64,000 nt of DNA, from NCBI GenBank assembly GCA_002256385.1, contig NKJD01000008.1, positions 29,386-93,385 on the forward strand. The letters are read 5' to 3'. Below are positions 25,319 to 34,900 of this stretch, piece by piece. A program made the position numbers and the translations under genes. Under the pieces are notes generated by a model. That model was not told the DNA's origin and searched no databases. It worked only from the letters and a program-made list of their open reading frames with translations. Numbering within the stretch: the stretch's first letter is position 1; the number at the start of each line of letters is the position of its first letter. This stretch comes from Flavobacterium sp. BFFFF2. Lineage in GTDB: Bacteria; Bacteroidota; Bacteroidia; Flavobacteriales; Flavobacteriaceae.

Positions 25319-28069
25319 ATGCAACAACTTTCGTTTTTAGATGGCCTTAGCCAGTGGATTGTAGACACTTACGGCGACCGAATGGAACAACTTACTGTGT
25401 TGGTTCCCAGCAAAAGAGCGCGTATTTTTTTGATGGACGCCTTGCGCAACAAGGTGACCAAAACCAGTTTTGCGCCGCAAATTATCAGCATTGAACAATT
25501 TACCGAAACGCTTTCGGGGCTCAAAGGCCTCGACCCGGTGGCGCTTTTGTTTGAGTTTTACCAAGCTTATACCGAGGTCACGCCCGAAGCTGAGCGCGAG
25601 CGCTTTGAGGTTTTTGCCCAATGGGCACAGACGGCTTTGCAAGATTTCAACGAGATGGACCGGTATTTGGTGCCGCCCGAAACCTTGTTTCGGCATTTGT
25701 TTGATATTAAAGAAATCGAGCATTGGAGCACCGACCCCGATCAGAAAACGGAGCTCATTGAGCAGTATTTGGCCTTTTGGAAAAAATTGCCAGGCTATTA
25801 CCATACGTTAAATGAGCGGTTGCTGGCCAAAAAACGTGGTTATCAGGGCATGTTGTACCGAAAAGCCGCCCAACGTGCCGATTCCTATTTTATTACGAAC
25901 CCAAATATGCATTGGGTTTTTGCTGGTTTCAATGCGTTGAATCAGGCCGAAGAAGTGCTTTTTCAGTCGGCTTTGTCCACGGGCAGGGCGCATGTTTTTT
26001 GGGACATTGATCCGTGTTTTTTGGCCGATCAAATTCACGATGCCGGGATGTTCATTCGGAAATACAAGGCCCATTGGCCTCATTATAAAACACACGAAAT
26101 GCAGGGTGTAAGTCCTGTTTTTCAACAACCCAAAAAGATATTTTGCCACGGCACACCCAAATCTTTGAGTCAGGCTTTAAAGGTGTCACAACTCATTAGC
26201 GAGGCTGTGGCGCAGGGTCAACATCTAGCAAATACCGCTGTCATTTTGGGCGATGAAACTTTGTTGGGCCCCTTGTTGCAGACATTACCTGCCGAGGCAG
26301 GTCCCACCAATGTCACCATGGGTTTGCCCGTTCGGTCGCATCCGGTGCAGCAATTGCTGAAGTTGTGGCTTCACATGCACATCCAAGCATTTAAACGGGG
26401 TGGCAGCTATACATTTTACCATAAAGAAGTGCTTGAAATTCTGGAGCACAGCAGTTTGTCTGGGGCGTTGCAATCGGGCACTGCGGTCGACTGGATTCGC
26501 AGGCAAAACTTGTCGTTTGTCAGCCATAAAAGGCTCATGGAACAACTGGGTGCGGCATCTGAATTGGCCGTGTTGCTTTTTGATCCGATTGACCGAAGCA
26601 GCACGTCCATCAGCAGACGCATGCTGGCCTTGCTTGATTTTCTCAAAGAGTTAACGCCTACTGACACCCAACCGCAGCGCGTTTTTAGGGCTTATTTGTT
26701 TGCCATTTATAAAACGGTGGGGCAATTACATGGCTATGTGGAAACCTATTTGCCCGAGGCCGATCCGGAGTGGGTATATGCCTTGTATAAACAACTCATG
26801 GAATTGTCGGAGGTTTCGCTAGAGGGCGAACCGCTCGAGGGCTTGCAAGTGATGGGCGTACTCGAAAGCCGTGTCCTCGATTTTTCAACGGTGATCATTA
26901 CCTCCGTTAACGAAGGGGTGCTGCCGTCGGGTGCCATTGTGCCTTCCTTTATTCCTTACGACTTAAAGCAGTTTTATGGACTGCCCACGGTCAAAGAAAA
27001 AGATGCCATTTATGCCTATCATTTTTACCATGCCTTGCAACGTGCCCAAACGGTTCATTTGATTTACAATGCCGAAAAAGAAGGCTTGGATGCCGGCGAA
27101 AAAAGCCGTTTTATTCGACAATTGGAGCTGGAACCGCGCCAAGGGCACGAGCTGGTCTTGTCCCAGTCATTTCCACCCATTCCTGCCTTAACCATTGATC
27201 CGATTCACATTGCCAAAACGCCGCAAGTGATGGCGCGTTTGCACGAAATGGCACAAAGGGGCTTGTCGCCAACCGCCATTGCCGATTATTTGCGCAATCC
27301 GGTTTCGTTTTATTTTAAATGGGTGCTGGGCATACGGCCCGAAGAAGAAGTGGAGGAATCCATTGCGGCCAATACGTTGGGCACCATTATTCATGGGGTG
27401 CTTGAAGACGTGTTGAAGCCTTTTCTAGGAAAGCAGCTTGCGGTCAGTGACATAGACCACTGCTTGACCCAAATTTCGCAGCTGACCCTGTTTCATTTTG
27501 AACATACTTTTCGAGAAGGCGATTTTCAGAAAGGCCGTAATTTGTTGTCCTTTGAAATTGCGCAACAAACCATCAAAAACTTTTTGGAACGCGAAAAAAA
27601 GGCGTTAACCGAAGGCACTTCCATTGAATTACTGGCCTTAGAAACCAAACTAACGGGCTCAATAATAGTGGCCAATATGCCCCAAAGGGTGCAATTGAAA
27701 GGCACCGTCGATCGGATTGAACTGCGCAACGGTTGCCTGCAAATTACCGATTACAAAACCGGAAAAGTGATGGCCAATCAACTCAAATTGGCCGATTGGT
27801 CGGTGCTGCGTGAGGCCCCCTCGGCCGATAAAATCATTCAAGTGATGATGTATGCCCTCATGTACCACCAAGAAAGTGACCTGGCATCGCTGAAAACCTG
27901 TATTTTTTCATTTAAAAACATGAAGGACGGTTTTATGCCGTTTATGTTCGACAAACAAGACATCGTTGATGCGCAGCGCATCGCCGAGTTTGAAGTCTTT
28001 TTAAGTGAATTGTTGTTTGAGATTTTTGATGGGAATGTGCCGTTTACGGAGCCGGTGGAGGTGGAGTGA
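25319..28069 (+). CDS. PD-(D/E)XK nuclease family protein, AddB-like
   Basis: 916 residues. The N-terminus (LTVLVPSKRARIFLMDAL) and middle (AVILGDETLLGPLLQTLP) resemble the degenerate helicase modules of AddB/RexB. The C-terminal nuclease has KGTVDRIELRNGCLQITDYKTGK (residues ~797–820), the aspartate and the DYKTG lysine of the PD-(D/E)XK fold. AddB-like proteins with AddA repair double-strand breaks and degrade foreign DNA. No addA partner lies in this window. Base composition is like the flanking core genes, so this is a core repair gene. Confidence 0.8.
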   Translation: MQQLSFLDGLSQWIVDTYGDRMEQLTVLVPSKRARIFLMDALRNKVTKTSFAPQIISIEQFTETLSGLKGLDPVALLFEFYQAYTEVTPEAERERFEVFAQWAQTALQDFNEMDRYLVPPETLFRHLFDIKEIEHWSTDPDQKTELIEQYLAFWKKLPGYYHTLNERLLAKKRGYQGMLYRKAAQRADSYFITNPNMHWVFAGFNALNQAEEVLFQSALSTGRAHVFWDIDPCFLADQIHDAGMFIRKYKAHWPHYKTHEMQGVSPVFQQPKKIFCHGTPKSLSQALKVSQLISEAVAQGQHLANTAVILGDETLLGPLLQTLPAEAGPTNVTMGLPVRSHPVQQLLKLWLHMHIQAFKRGGSYTFYHKEVLEILEHSSLSGALQSGTAVDWIRRQNLSFVSHKRLMEQLGAASELAVLLFDPIDRSSTSISRRMLALLDFLKELTPTDTQPQRVFRAYLFAIYKTVGQLHGYVETYLPEADPEWVYALYKQLMELSEVSLEGEPLEGLQVMGVLESRVLDFSTVIITSVNEGVLPSGAIVPSFIPYDLKQFYGLPTVKEKDAIYAYHFYHALQRAQTVHLIYNAEKEGLDAGEKSRFIRQLELEPRQGHELVLSQSFPPIPALTIDPIHIAKTPQVMARLHEMAQRGLSPTAIADYLRNPVSFYFKWVLGIRPEEEVEESIAANTLGTIIHGVLEDVLKPFLGKQLAVSDIDHCLTQISQLTLFHFEHTFREGDFQKGRNLLSFEIAQQTIKNFLEREKKALTEGTSIELLALETKLTGSIIVANMPQRVQLKGTVDRIELRNGCLQITDYKTGKVMANQLKLADWSVLREAPSADKIIQVMMYALMYHQESDLASLKTCIFSFKNMKDGFMPFMFDKQDIVDAQRIAEFEVFLSELLFEIFDGNVPFTEPVEVE

Positions 28070-28260
28070 AATTTTGAATTTTGAATTGAAGGATTGAAAG
28101 ATTTGATGATTTGAAATTTGCGGTTTGAGATTTGTATTTGAAATTGAGGGATTTGAAAAATTGGGGGATTGAAAAATGGGAGGTTTGAGATTGAATGATT
28201 GAAAGTTGAAAGTTGAATTTGGAAAATGAGGTGATTTGAAAATGAAGTAATTGTTTAACC
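28070..28260. repeat. Degenerate TTTGAAA/GATTTGA repeats
   Basis: The gap after the AddB-like gene contains many degenerate TTTGA/ATTGAAA units in runs without codons of interest, resembling the heptamer tracts elsewhere. The rest of the gap to 28524 shows nothing recognisable apart from the promoter element at 28492. Confidence 0.55.
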
Positions 28261-28491
28261 ATAGATTAGTGTTTGGGGGAACTTATTTACTGCCGCTAAA
28301 CTGGCTGTTTTATTTTATAATTTTAAATACTGTGATACTTTATCTGTTTTTTTGTATGAAGTAGATGGCGTCTTTTAGAGGTGAGAAAAATAGTTGGCTC
28401 ACATCGGAAATTAAATGTGGCATACAATTTTTCATTTTGCCACTCAAATACTAAACTGGTTTTTTAAAACTGTCCTGTGCCGTAGTTTTTG

Positions 28492-28499
28492 TATATTTG
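28492..28499 (+). promoter_or_regulatory. -7 promoter element of the DUF6932 gene
   Basis: TATATTTG, a perfect TAnnTTTG, 25 bases before the ATG at 28525. Confidence 0.55.
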
Positions 28500-28524
28500 G
28501 TTTTATTACGAAATTTGAATTGAC

Positions 28525-29001
28525 ATGTTAACTTTTAATCATTCCGGTTTGTTGGTTCCTGATCATGTAATTAAGTCCACTGTTCAGGAGTTAGAAGATG
28601 AGTTTGTATTAAAATTAGCAACAGGAAAAAGAAAAGAAATCTTTGATGCTTACATTAAATACAATGAAGATTTTAAAAGAGTTTGTAACCTTACTGCATT
28701 GAAACAATGGATAGATGGGTCATTTGTGACACAAATTAGAAATCCGGGCGACATTGATTTAGTTACTTTCTTAGATTATGATATCATTCAAGATTTAGGT
28801 TCAAAGTTGGATGATTTTACCTATCCTAATTCAGAAATAATATATGGCGTTGATGCCTATATTATTGAGGTATATCCTGAAACGCACAATGACCGATTTA
28901 GATATATTAGCGACAAAGCATATTGGATGGATCGATTTACTAAAACAAGAAGATTTCGAGGAAATAGATTGTCAAAAGGATTTTTAGAAATTCAATATTA
29001 A
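28525..29001 (+). CDS. DUF6932 family nucleotidyltransferase-like protein
   Basis: 158 residues. The segment QWIDGSFVTQIRNPGDIDLV (~68–87) has the GS-x(n)-DxD signature of nucleotidyltransferases (minimal NTase/MNT fold): G-S, then D-I-D. The start (FNHSGLLVPDHVIKSTVQEL) and the domain are typical of DUF6932, seen next to toxin-antitoxin and phage genes. It would modify a macromolecule by NMP transfer; the target is unknown. The next gene, 10 bp downstream, is a likely partner. Confidence 0.7.
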   Translation: MLTFNHSGLLVPDHVIKSTVQELEDEFVLKLATGKRKEIFDAYIKYNEDFKRVCNLTALKQWIDGSFVTQIRNPGDIDLVTFLDYDIIQDLGSKLDDFTYPNSEIIYGVDAYIIEVYPETHNDRFRYISDKAYWMDRFTKTRRFRGNRLSKGFLEIQY

Positions 29002-29011
29002 ATGTGGAATT

Positions 29012-29317
29012 ATGAAAGACAATAAGTTTTACAGCATATTGGACTTAATTGAAGAAATAGACAAGGTTGATAAGATGATCTATTTACATACTAGTTCAAC
29101 TTCAGATTTAATGCTTACTCAGTATAAAAATCAAAAACTAAAATTGAGTAATTACTTATTCAAAGAACTGTTAACTAATAGTGATAACAGACCAGAAGTG
29201 ATGTATCTCATTAAGATTTTTATTGAAAAATTCTATGACAATGAGCTCAACCATTTAAAATTTGGGGAAAACGACAGCCTGAAAAAAATTCAAAACGTGT
29301 TTGAAAATTATAGTTGA
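29012..29317 (+). CDS. Small helical protein, likely partner of the DUF6932 NTase
   Basis: 101 residues, starting 10 bp after the upstream stop. No signal or transmembrane segment. The sequence is mostly alpha-helical (FYSILDLIEEIDKVDKMIYL). Not recognised. The tight spacing suggests co-translation and a two-gene toxin-antitoxin-like or modification unit. Confidence 0.55.
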   Translation: MKDNKFYSILDLIEEIDKVDKMIYLHTSSTSDLMLTQYKNQKLKLSNYLFKELLTNSDNRPEVMYLIKIFIEKFYDNELNHLKFGENDSLKKIQNVFENYS

Positions 29318-29419
29318 TGTTTTGCGGCAGCCCGACTGGCTGGACTTCTACCATAAAACGTGATTTGAAAAACTAATGTTTGTTTTAACAACTAAACTAT
29401 CTTTGGAACACGAAGTGCC

Positions 29420-29989
29420 TCCTTTTTTTACGCCACTTTCTTGCCAATAATCAGTTAGCTTATTTCGGGTTTAGCAATGAGATAATATGTTTTTATTGGA
29501 ATTGCTGAATGCCAAGGGCATTTCTTGCCCCGTCATTCGTTGCTGAATCCATTTTTCGCTTCTGCCCAATTTTTGCCAATTTTCTCTTGCTCTGTCTATG
29601 CTTTGGCTGGGGTCGTTTAGTTCTTGCAATCTTTCGTAGCCAACTTTAGCGAGCCATTGCTTAAAGGGCTCTGCTTTGGGCGATGGGATGGATTGGATAA
29701 TACGGAAGACATCTTCTACATTTCCAACATCTGTGAGCCTTAGTTTGCCGTCTTCAGCTTCTAGTTTCAACTGGTTACAATTTGTAACCGTTTCATTTCC
29801 TTCTTTTATTAGCCTGCTTTTCAATACTTTCCAATAATTTCTGGCTCTCTCTACAGTTGGCTGCTCGGTTAAAATACCAACAATATCCACAATACTGAAA
29901 TACCAAACTTCTTTATCGGCATCGTATTGGCTGCGCACCTTTTTATTTTCAAATATTTTTATGTCGCTAATGTTGCTGTTATTCTTCAA
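29420..29989 (-). pseudogene. Truncated second copy of the BRO-family gene
   Basis: Bases 29420–29989 are nearly identical to 31430–31948, the full-length BRO gene. A ~54-bp block (29471–29524) replaces the CTC found in the intact copy. The insertion brings an in-frame stop, so the reading frame from 29989 ends at 29471 after 172 residues (…QEMPLAFSNSNKNILSHC). The fragment keeps the Bro-N-like domain (VWYFSIVDIVGILTEQPTVE) and loses the C-terminal ~120 residues. The start here is TTG (LKNNSNISD). It may still make the N-terminal domain. Confidence 0.75.
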
Positions 29990-30048
29990 CGATTTTAATT
30001 TCTTCTTTCGTGATGACTTATAGTTTGTAAACTAATCGGGCTATTGAG
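29977..30048 (-). repeat. Degenerate copy 3 of the methylase 3'-end sequence
   Basis: On the minus strand this reads IARLVYKL-stop-VITKEEIKIVEE-stop, a decayed copy of the last codons of the restriction-methylase (QLVYQLYDLTEEEIKIIEGE). It runs straight into the start of the truncated BRO gene, exactly as the intact end does at 31945. See the finding on the methylase tails. Confidence 0.75.
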
Positions 30049-30102
30049 GCTTTATTTTTTTAAGCTCCTTATCTAAATCTGAAATATATTTTTTGTCTTG
30101 TT

Positions 30103-31026
30103 CTATTCTAAATTGCTCAAATTCTTTGTGTGCTTTTCTATAGCCTGCTCGTGTGATATTGTACCTGCATTTGGTAATACATCCAAACTATTACTATCTA
30201 AAAATTTATTTGTTCTTTCAAGCCAGTCATTCATATTCATCAGTTGGTTTCTACGAGCCTGAAACTCTGCTAAATCTAAAAAAGCACTAACCAATAAATT
30301 CAAATCTCCAATTTCTTTTTCTTCCAAATAATTTTTAGCAATGCTCACATCACTTTTCAAAACCTTGCCATTAGGTGCGTTTTTCCAAGTTGTCAATCCC
30401 ATATGGTCTTTGGTTTTATCAGCTCTAGCGAAAACAATTTCTGCGGCTGTTTTTCCTGTAATGGCAAAGTGCAATTTGTTTTGAACCATTTTGTAAAAAA
30501 GTTTGGTTTCTTCTGCATCTTTTGTATAATCGGCACTGCATTGTTCAAATATATCTCCAAGTTTTTGATACATCCTTCGTTCACTTACTCGTATTTCACG
30601 AATTCGCTCTAACAATTCATCAAAATAGTCTTTGCCAAAAGGTTTCCCATTTTTTAGCATTTCATCATTCACTACAAAACCTTTGATGATAAATTCTTTG
30701 AGGGTATTTGTTGCCCAAATTCTAAATTGTGTGGCTTGCTTAGAGTTTACTCTGTAGCCAACTGCTATAATGGCATCGAGGTTGTAAAATTTGGTTTTAT
30801 AATTTTTGCCATCACTGGCAGTTGCCGAGAATTCCTCGGTAACTGAATTTTGCGCCAACTCGCCACTGTTAAAAATGTTTTTTAAATGTAGAGATACATT
30901 ATCAGTTGTACAATCAAATAGCTGTGCAATGGCTTTTTGACTCAGCCAAAAATTTTCATTTTGGTACGTTACATGTATGTTTACATTGCCTAATGCGGTG
31001 CTGTATAAGAGTATTTTATTTTCCAT
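30103..31026 (-). CDS. rhuM: RhuM family virulence-like protein, C-terminus frameshifted
   Basis: 307 residues as read. It has the RhuM signature: WLSQKAIAQLFDCTTDNVSLHLKNIF (HTH-like), FYNLDAIIAVGYRVNS, ATNTLKEFIIKGF and AEIVFARADKTKDHMGLTTW. The usual end, KxFRxxQDKxYISDFDKEIK, is present in another frame just downstream: EFEQFRIEQDKKYISDLDKE, ending at the TAG at 30041. A single base missing from the run 30134–30137 (TTTT on the plus strand) would restore a protein of ~327 residues. RhuM proteins occur in R-M and mobile loci; the function is not established. It might be a real mutation or a sequencing error. Confidence 0.75.
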   Translation of the reverse strand: MENKILLYSTALGNVNIHVTYQNENFWLSQKAIAQLFDCTTDNVSLHLKNIFNSGELAQNSVTEEFSATASDGKNYKTKFYNLDAIIAVGYRVNSKQATQFRIWATNTLKEFIIKGFVVNDEMLKNGKPFGKDYFDELLERIREIRVSERRMYQKLGDIFEQCSADYTKDAEETKLFYKMVQNKLHFAITGKTAAEIVFARADKTKDHMGLTTWKNAPNGKVLKSDVSIAKNYLEEKEIGDLNLLVSAFLDLAEFQARRNQLMNMNDWLERTNKFLDSNSLDVLPNAGTISHEQAIEKHTKNLSNLE

Positions 31027-31043
31027 AGTTATGCACCTTCTTT

Positions 31044-31106
31044 AATTTTTATTTACTCTTCTGTCAAGTCGTAAAGTTTATAAACCAATTGGTCTATTTC
31101 AATTTC
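31044..31106 (-). repeat. Degenerate copy 2 of the methylase 3'-end sequence
   Basis: Minus strand: EIEIDQLVYKLYDLTEE-stop-IKIKEGA-stop, matching the intact end IDQLVYQLYDLTEEEIKIIEGE except for a stop after TEE. It lies between the full BRO gene and rhuM. The BRO gene stop codon (31094) falls inside it, in another frame. Confidence 0.8.
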
Positions 31107-31948
31107 TTTTTTTCCTTACTTGGAGGTAAAAAATTTTCTCCTGTTACCACTTTTTTGCCTGTTTGTTGTTCTAATTGCATTCGGGCATCTTTAGCAATCT
31201 TTCCACCTTTTTTACTTGCTTTTGCATTCTCTTGCAGGCCTTTCGCTTCATCCGTTTCGGCAATTTGCCTGGTTGATAATTCTGCCAATGCTGTAAAAAT
31301 TAATTCTGCTTCACTCATGTGGTCTCTAAGGTTTTGAGATTTTAAACCTTTTAATTCCTTGTGTTTCTTTACGGACAACCCTGTCCATTCTTGATGAATG
31401 ATATTTGTTAATGCTGCAAATTCATCTCCTTTTTTTACGCCACTTTCTTGCCAATAATCAGTTAGCTTATTTCGGGTCTCTTGCCCCGTCATTCGTTGCT
31501 GAATCCATTTTTCGCTTCTGCCCAATTTTTGCCAATTTTCTCTTGCTCTGTCTATGCTTTGGCTGGGGTCGTTTATTTCTTGCAATCTTTCGTAGCCAAC
31601 TTTAGCCAGCCATTGTTTAAAGGGTTCTGCTTTGGGCGATGGGATGGATTGGATAATACGGAAGACATCTTCTACATTTCCAACATCAGTGAGCCTTAGT
31701 TTGCCGTCTTCAGCTTCTAGTTTCAACTGGTTACAATTTGTAACCGTTTCATTTCCTTCTTTTATTAGCCTGCTTTTCAATACTTTCCAATAATTTCTGG
31801 CTCTCTCTACAGTTGGCTGCTCGGTTAAAATACCAACAATATCCACAATACTGAAATACCAAACTTCTTTATCGGCATCGTATTGGCTGCGCACCTTTTT
31901 ATTTTCAAATATTTTTATGTCGCTCATGTTGCTGTTATTCTCCTTCAA
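31094..31948 (-). CDS. BRO family N-terminal domain protein
   Basis: 284 residues. The BRO-N-like domain DIKIFENKKVRSQYDADKEVWYFSIVDIVGILTEQPTVERARNYW (the residues near 10–55) is a phage-type DNA-binding/antirepressor-like fold. The rest includes WQKLGRSEKWIQQRMTGQE and a lysine-rich end (SKEKKKLK). The TTG at 31948 overlaps the restriction-methylase stop by 14 bp, and ATG at 31927 is an alternative start. Tight coupling to the R-M gene suggests a regulatory or specificity role, but none is established. A truncated copy lies at 29420–29989. Confidence 0.75.
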   Translation of the reverse strand: MKENNSNMSDIKIFENKKVRSQYDADKEVWYFSIVDIVGILTEQPTVERARNYWKVLKSRLIKEGNETVTNCNQLKLEAEDGKLRLTDVGNVEDVFRIIQSIPSPKAEPFKQWLAKVGYERLQEINDPSQSIDRARENWQKLGRSEKWIQQRMTGQETRNKLTDYWQESGVKKGDEFAALTNIIHQEWTGLSVKKHKELKGLKSQNLRDHMSEAELIFTALAELSTRQIAETDEAKGLQENAKASKKGGKIAKDARMQLEQQTGKKVVTGENFLPPSKEKKKLK

Positions 31949-34900
31949 TAATTTTTATTTCTTCTTCCGTGAGGTCGTAAAGTTGGTAAACCAATTGGTC
32001 TATTTGATTTTCTTCTAAACTACTGTCTTTATTATCCTGTTTTTTTGAAATAATCTTTTCTACGAGTGTTTCTATTTTTTCTCTAGTTATTTCTTCAATA
32101 AACTTTGGAATTGGAAATATTTCCAATTCTTTTACTTTAAATTGAGGGAATAATTTTCTTTGATGTTTAGCAAAAGTTGCAAAAAACCAAAAAGAAATAA
32201 ATTTTGAATTTAATAGCCCAATTAGGGTTTTCAAAGTTATATGTGAGGTTGCCTTTGGTCTTACAATCATATAATTATTATCGCAAACAACATCTAAATC
32301 CATTAATGAACTAACTATGGCATATGGCATACTTGCAGGAATTTGTCTTACAAAAATTCTTTCGCCTGTAAATAATTCTGGTATTCTTCTTCGGGTTAAG
32401 TTTTTGCCATATTTAATCCATTGACCACTCCATTTAAAATCATAACGGACAACATCTGAACCATCACAGTACATTTTCCAATCTTCATCAATTTTAGTTA
32501 GGCTGTGATATACTCTTTGCTTTTTCATTTCTTCCGTTTGCAAGGGTGTGCCCTCTCCAACGGTATATGCTTGTACTCCATTGTTTACATCAAAATGAGT
32601 ATTTAATTCCGTTGATTGTGAATTAATTTTATCAATTAAAGAACCGATTATTGGATTAATGTTTAATTGATAATTAATAATAGCACCTTTGTTGTTAAGA
32701 TAAGTTTTTGAACTTGTTTCTGATATAAACGTAAATAATTTTCCATTCAATTCGAATGCTCTTAAAGTTTCATTACCAGTAGAAGAAAGTAGCAATATAG
32801 AAGCATCAACATTCGCATCTTCAAAAGTTTTGTTTTTATCATTTACAATTACAATCTCTTTGAATTTATTTAAAACAAATTCTCTAAATTGTGAGTTGTT
32901 CTGTAATGTCAACCAATTATTTGGGATTATAAATGATAGCATACCATTATCACGAAGTATATGATTGGAAAGTTCTGAAAATAATACATATGTGTTTAGT
33001 TTAAATTGCGTTAGTGTATATTCTCTATAAAAATATTCTTTTTCACTTTCAGTCATTAGTTCTCTTGAAAAGATATATGGCGGATTTCCAATCACCACAT
33101 CAAACCCCACAAATTCCCCTTCATCATTGAGCACTTCAGGAAATTCAAAACGCCATTCAAAAGCGTTTTCAAATATTTTGTTCGCTTTTATTTCTTCAAT
33201 TTCGGTTTCTAACTTTTTGGTTTCTTCGGTAAGCGCTTTTACTTTTTTGTTCCAATCAGCTTTTTGCATTTTACCCATTTCAAACAATTGGGTTTGATTG
33301 GTCATTGTAAACAAGTCGCCCGATAGCTTGCGAAGCTTCTTTACTTTGGGGTCGTTCAAAGAAATTTCGCTTCTGAAATCCGATTTAATGTCGGCAATCA
33401 GTTTTTCCATTTCTCTTTTTTGTTCCTTGCTTTCGGCGTTTCGGTACGTGTCAACAGCTATGCGGTAGCTGTCAATGGACCACTTGCTTTTTTTAAGTGT
33501 TTGGCTCAAATCGGCACCAATGGCAAAACGGCTCACCAATGAGTTTCCGCATTTAATATTGATGTCAATGTTTGGAAGTGTTTCTAATTCGGTGGCGTTT
33601 TTATAATAAGCGTTTTTCAATAGCTCAATCCACAAACGCAACCGACAAATTTTTACTGAGTTTGGATTAATGTCAACACCAAAAAGGCAGTTTTCAATGA
33701 TGGTTTGCTTTTCGTGAAAAAGGGTTTCTTGTATGCGCTGACTTTCTTTGTTTGTTGGGCTGTAGTCGAATAGTTCGCCTTCTTCGTCTGTTACAATGAG
33801 TTCATCATTTACCACTTCAACCTCGTAACGATGTAATGACTTGCCTTCTCTATCTTCCAGAATTTTCAAATCATTTTTAATGGCAATCATTTCATTAAGT
33901 GCAGAAACTAGAAAATGCCCTGAACCCACAGCAGGATCGCATATTTTTATTGAATTGACAATTTCATTGGCCTGTTTTCTTGAAATTTTTTGAGGAATCA
34001 ACTCATAGATATCATTAATCACATCAATCTTAAAATCAGAAAAATCATGGTTCTGACAGTATTCGTTAAATTTCTGCACTACCGATTTGCGAATTGTTTC
34101 ACGGCACATATACATGGTGATGAAACCTGGCGTAAAGAAAGAGCCGTCTTTGTAACCGTTTATTTTCTCGAAGATTAAACCAAGAACAGAAGCATTAATA
34201 AGTGATTTATTATCTTCTTGTATTTCTTCTGAACCTTCGCTTGTAAAGTCGTATGCGTTCAAAAAGTCAAATAAATATGCTAAGGTTGTTACATTCCCTG
34301 TGCGTTTTTTGCCTTGGTCATTTTTTAGAACGGTTGATGAAATAACTGGAATTGTTTTATCATCTTTTAAGTTGCTAATGAATAAGGTTACTTGTTCTAA
34401 TTCCGTAGGTTCAAAAAGCGAACTATTTAAGTAAGGCACTTTTTCAAATGCCATTTTTACATCTTGGTTTCTATCGTCATATTTACGAGCCAACACTTGA
34501 AAAAACAAGCTGTTTAGGTCGTCGTAGTTTTTGATTTTATCTAAACTCAAAAACGAATACGATTTGTCGCCCTTGTGATAAGTGATGAGCTGCGCTTCTA
34601 ATAATTTGAGAAATAAAATTCTGTTGATCCAAGTAATGCTCAATTCAAGACCAACATTAAATAAACGTTCTTGTTGATTGCTACCATATTGGCTTGGGCG
34701 GTCTAATCGGTTTATTTTGTCTAAGCTGTCAAGCTGAATGATTGCATCTTCAATAATGCTTCCCGAATGTCGCTCTCCTTCTTTATTTCGTTCAATTAGT
34801 TTTTTGCTTCCTTCTTTGGTTTCTGTCAAACCAATAATGTGTAACAATTCGCTGTAAAACCTTTTATCAAGGCTGTTGCTGTCATTGGTGAACGGAAGTT

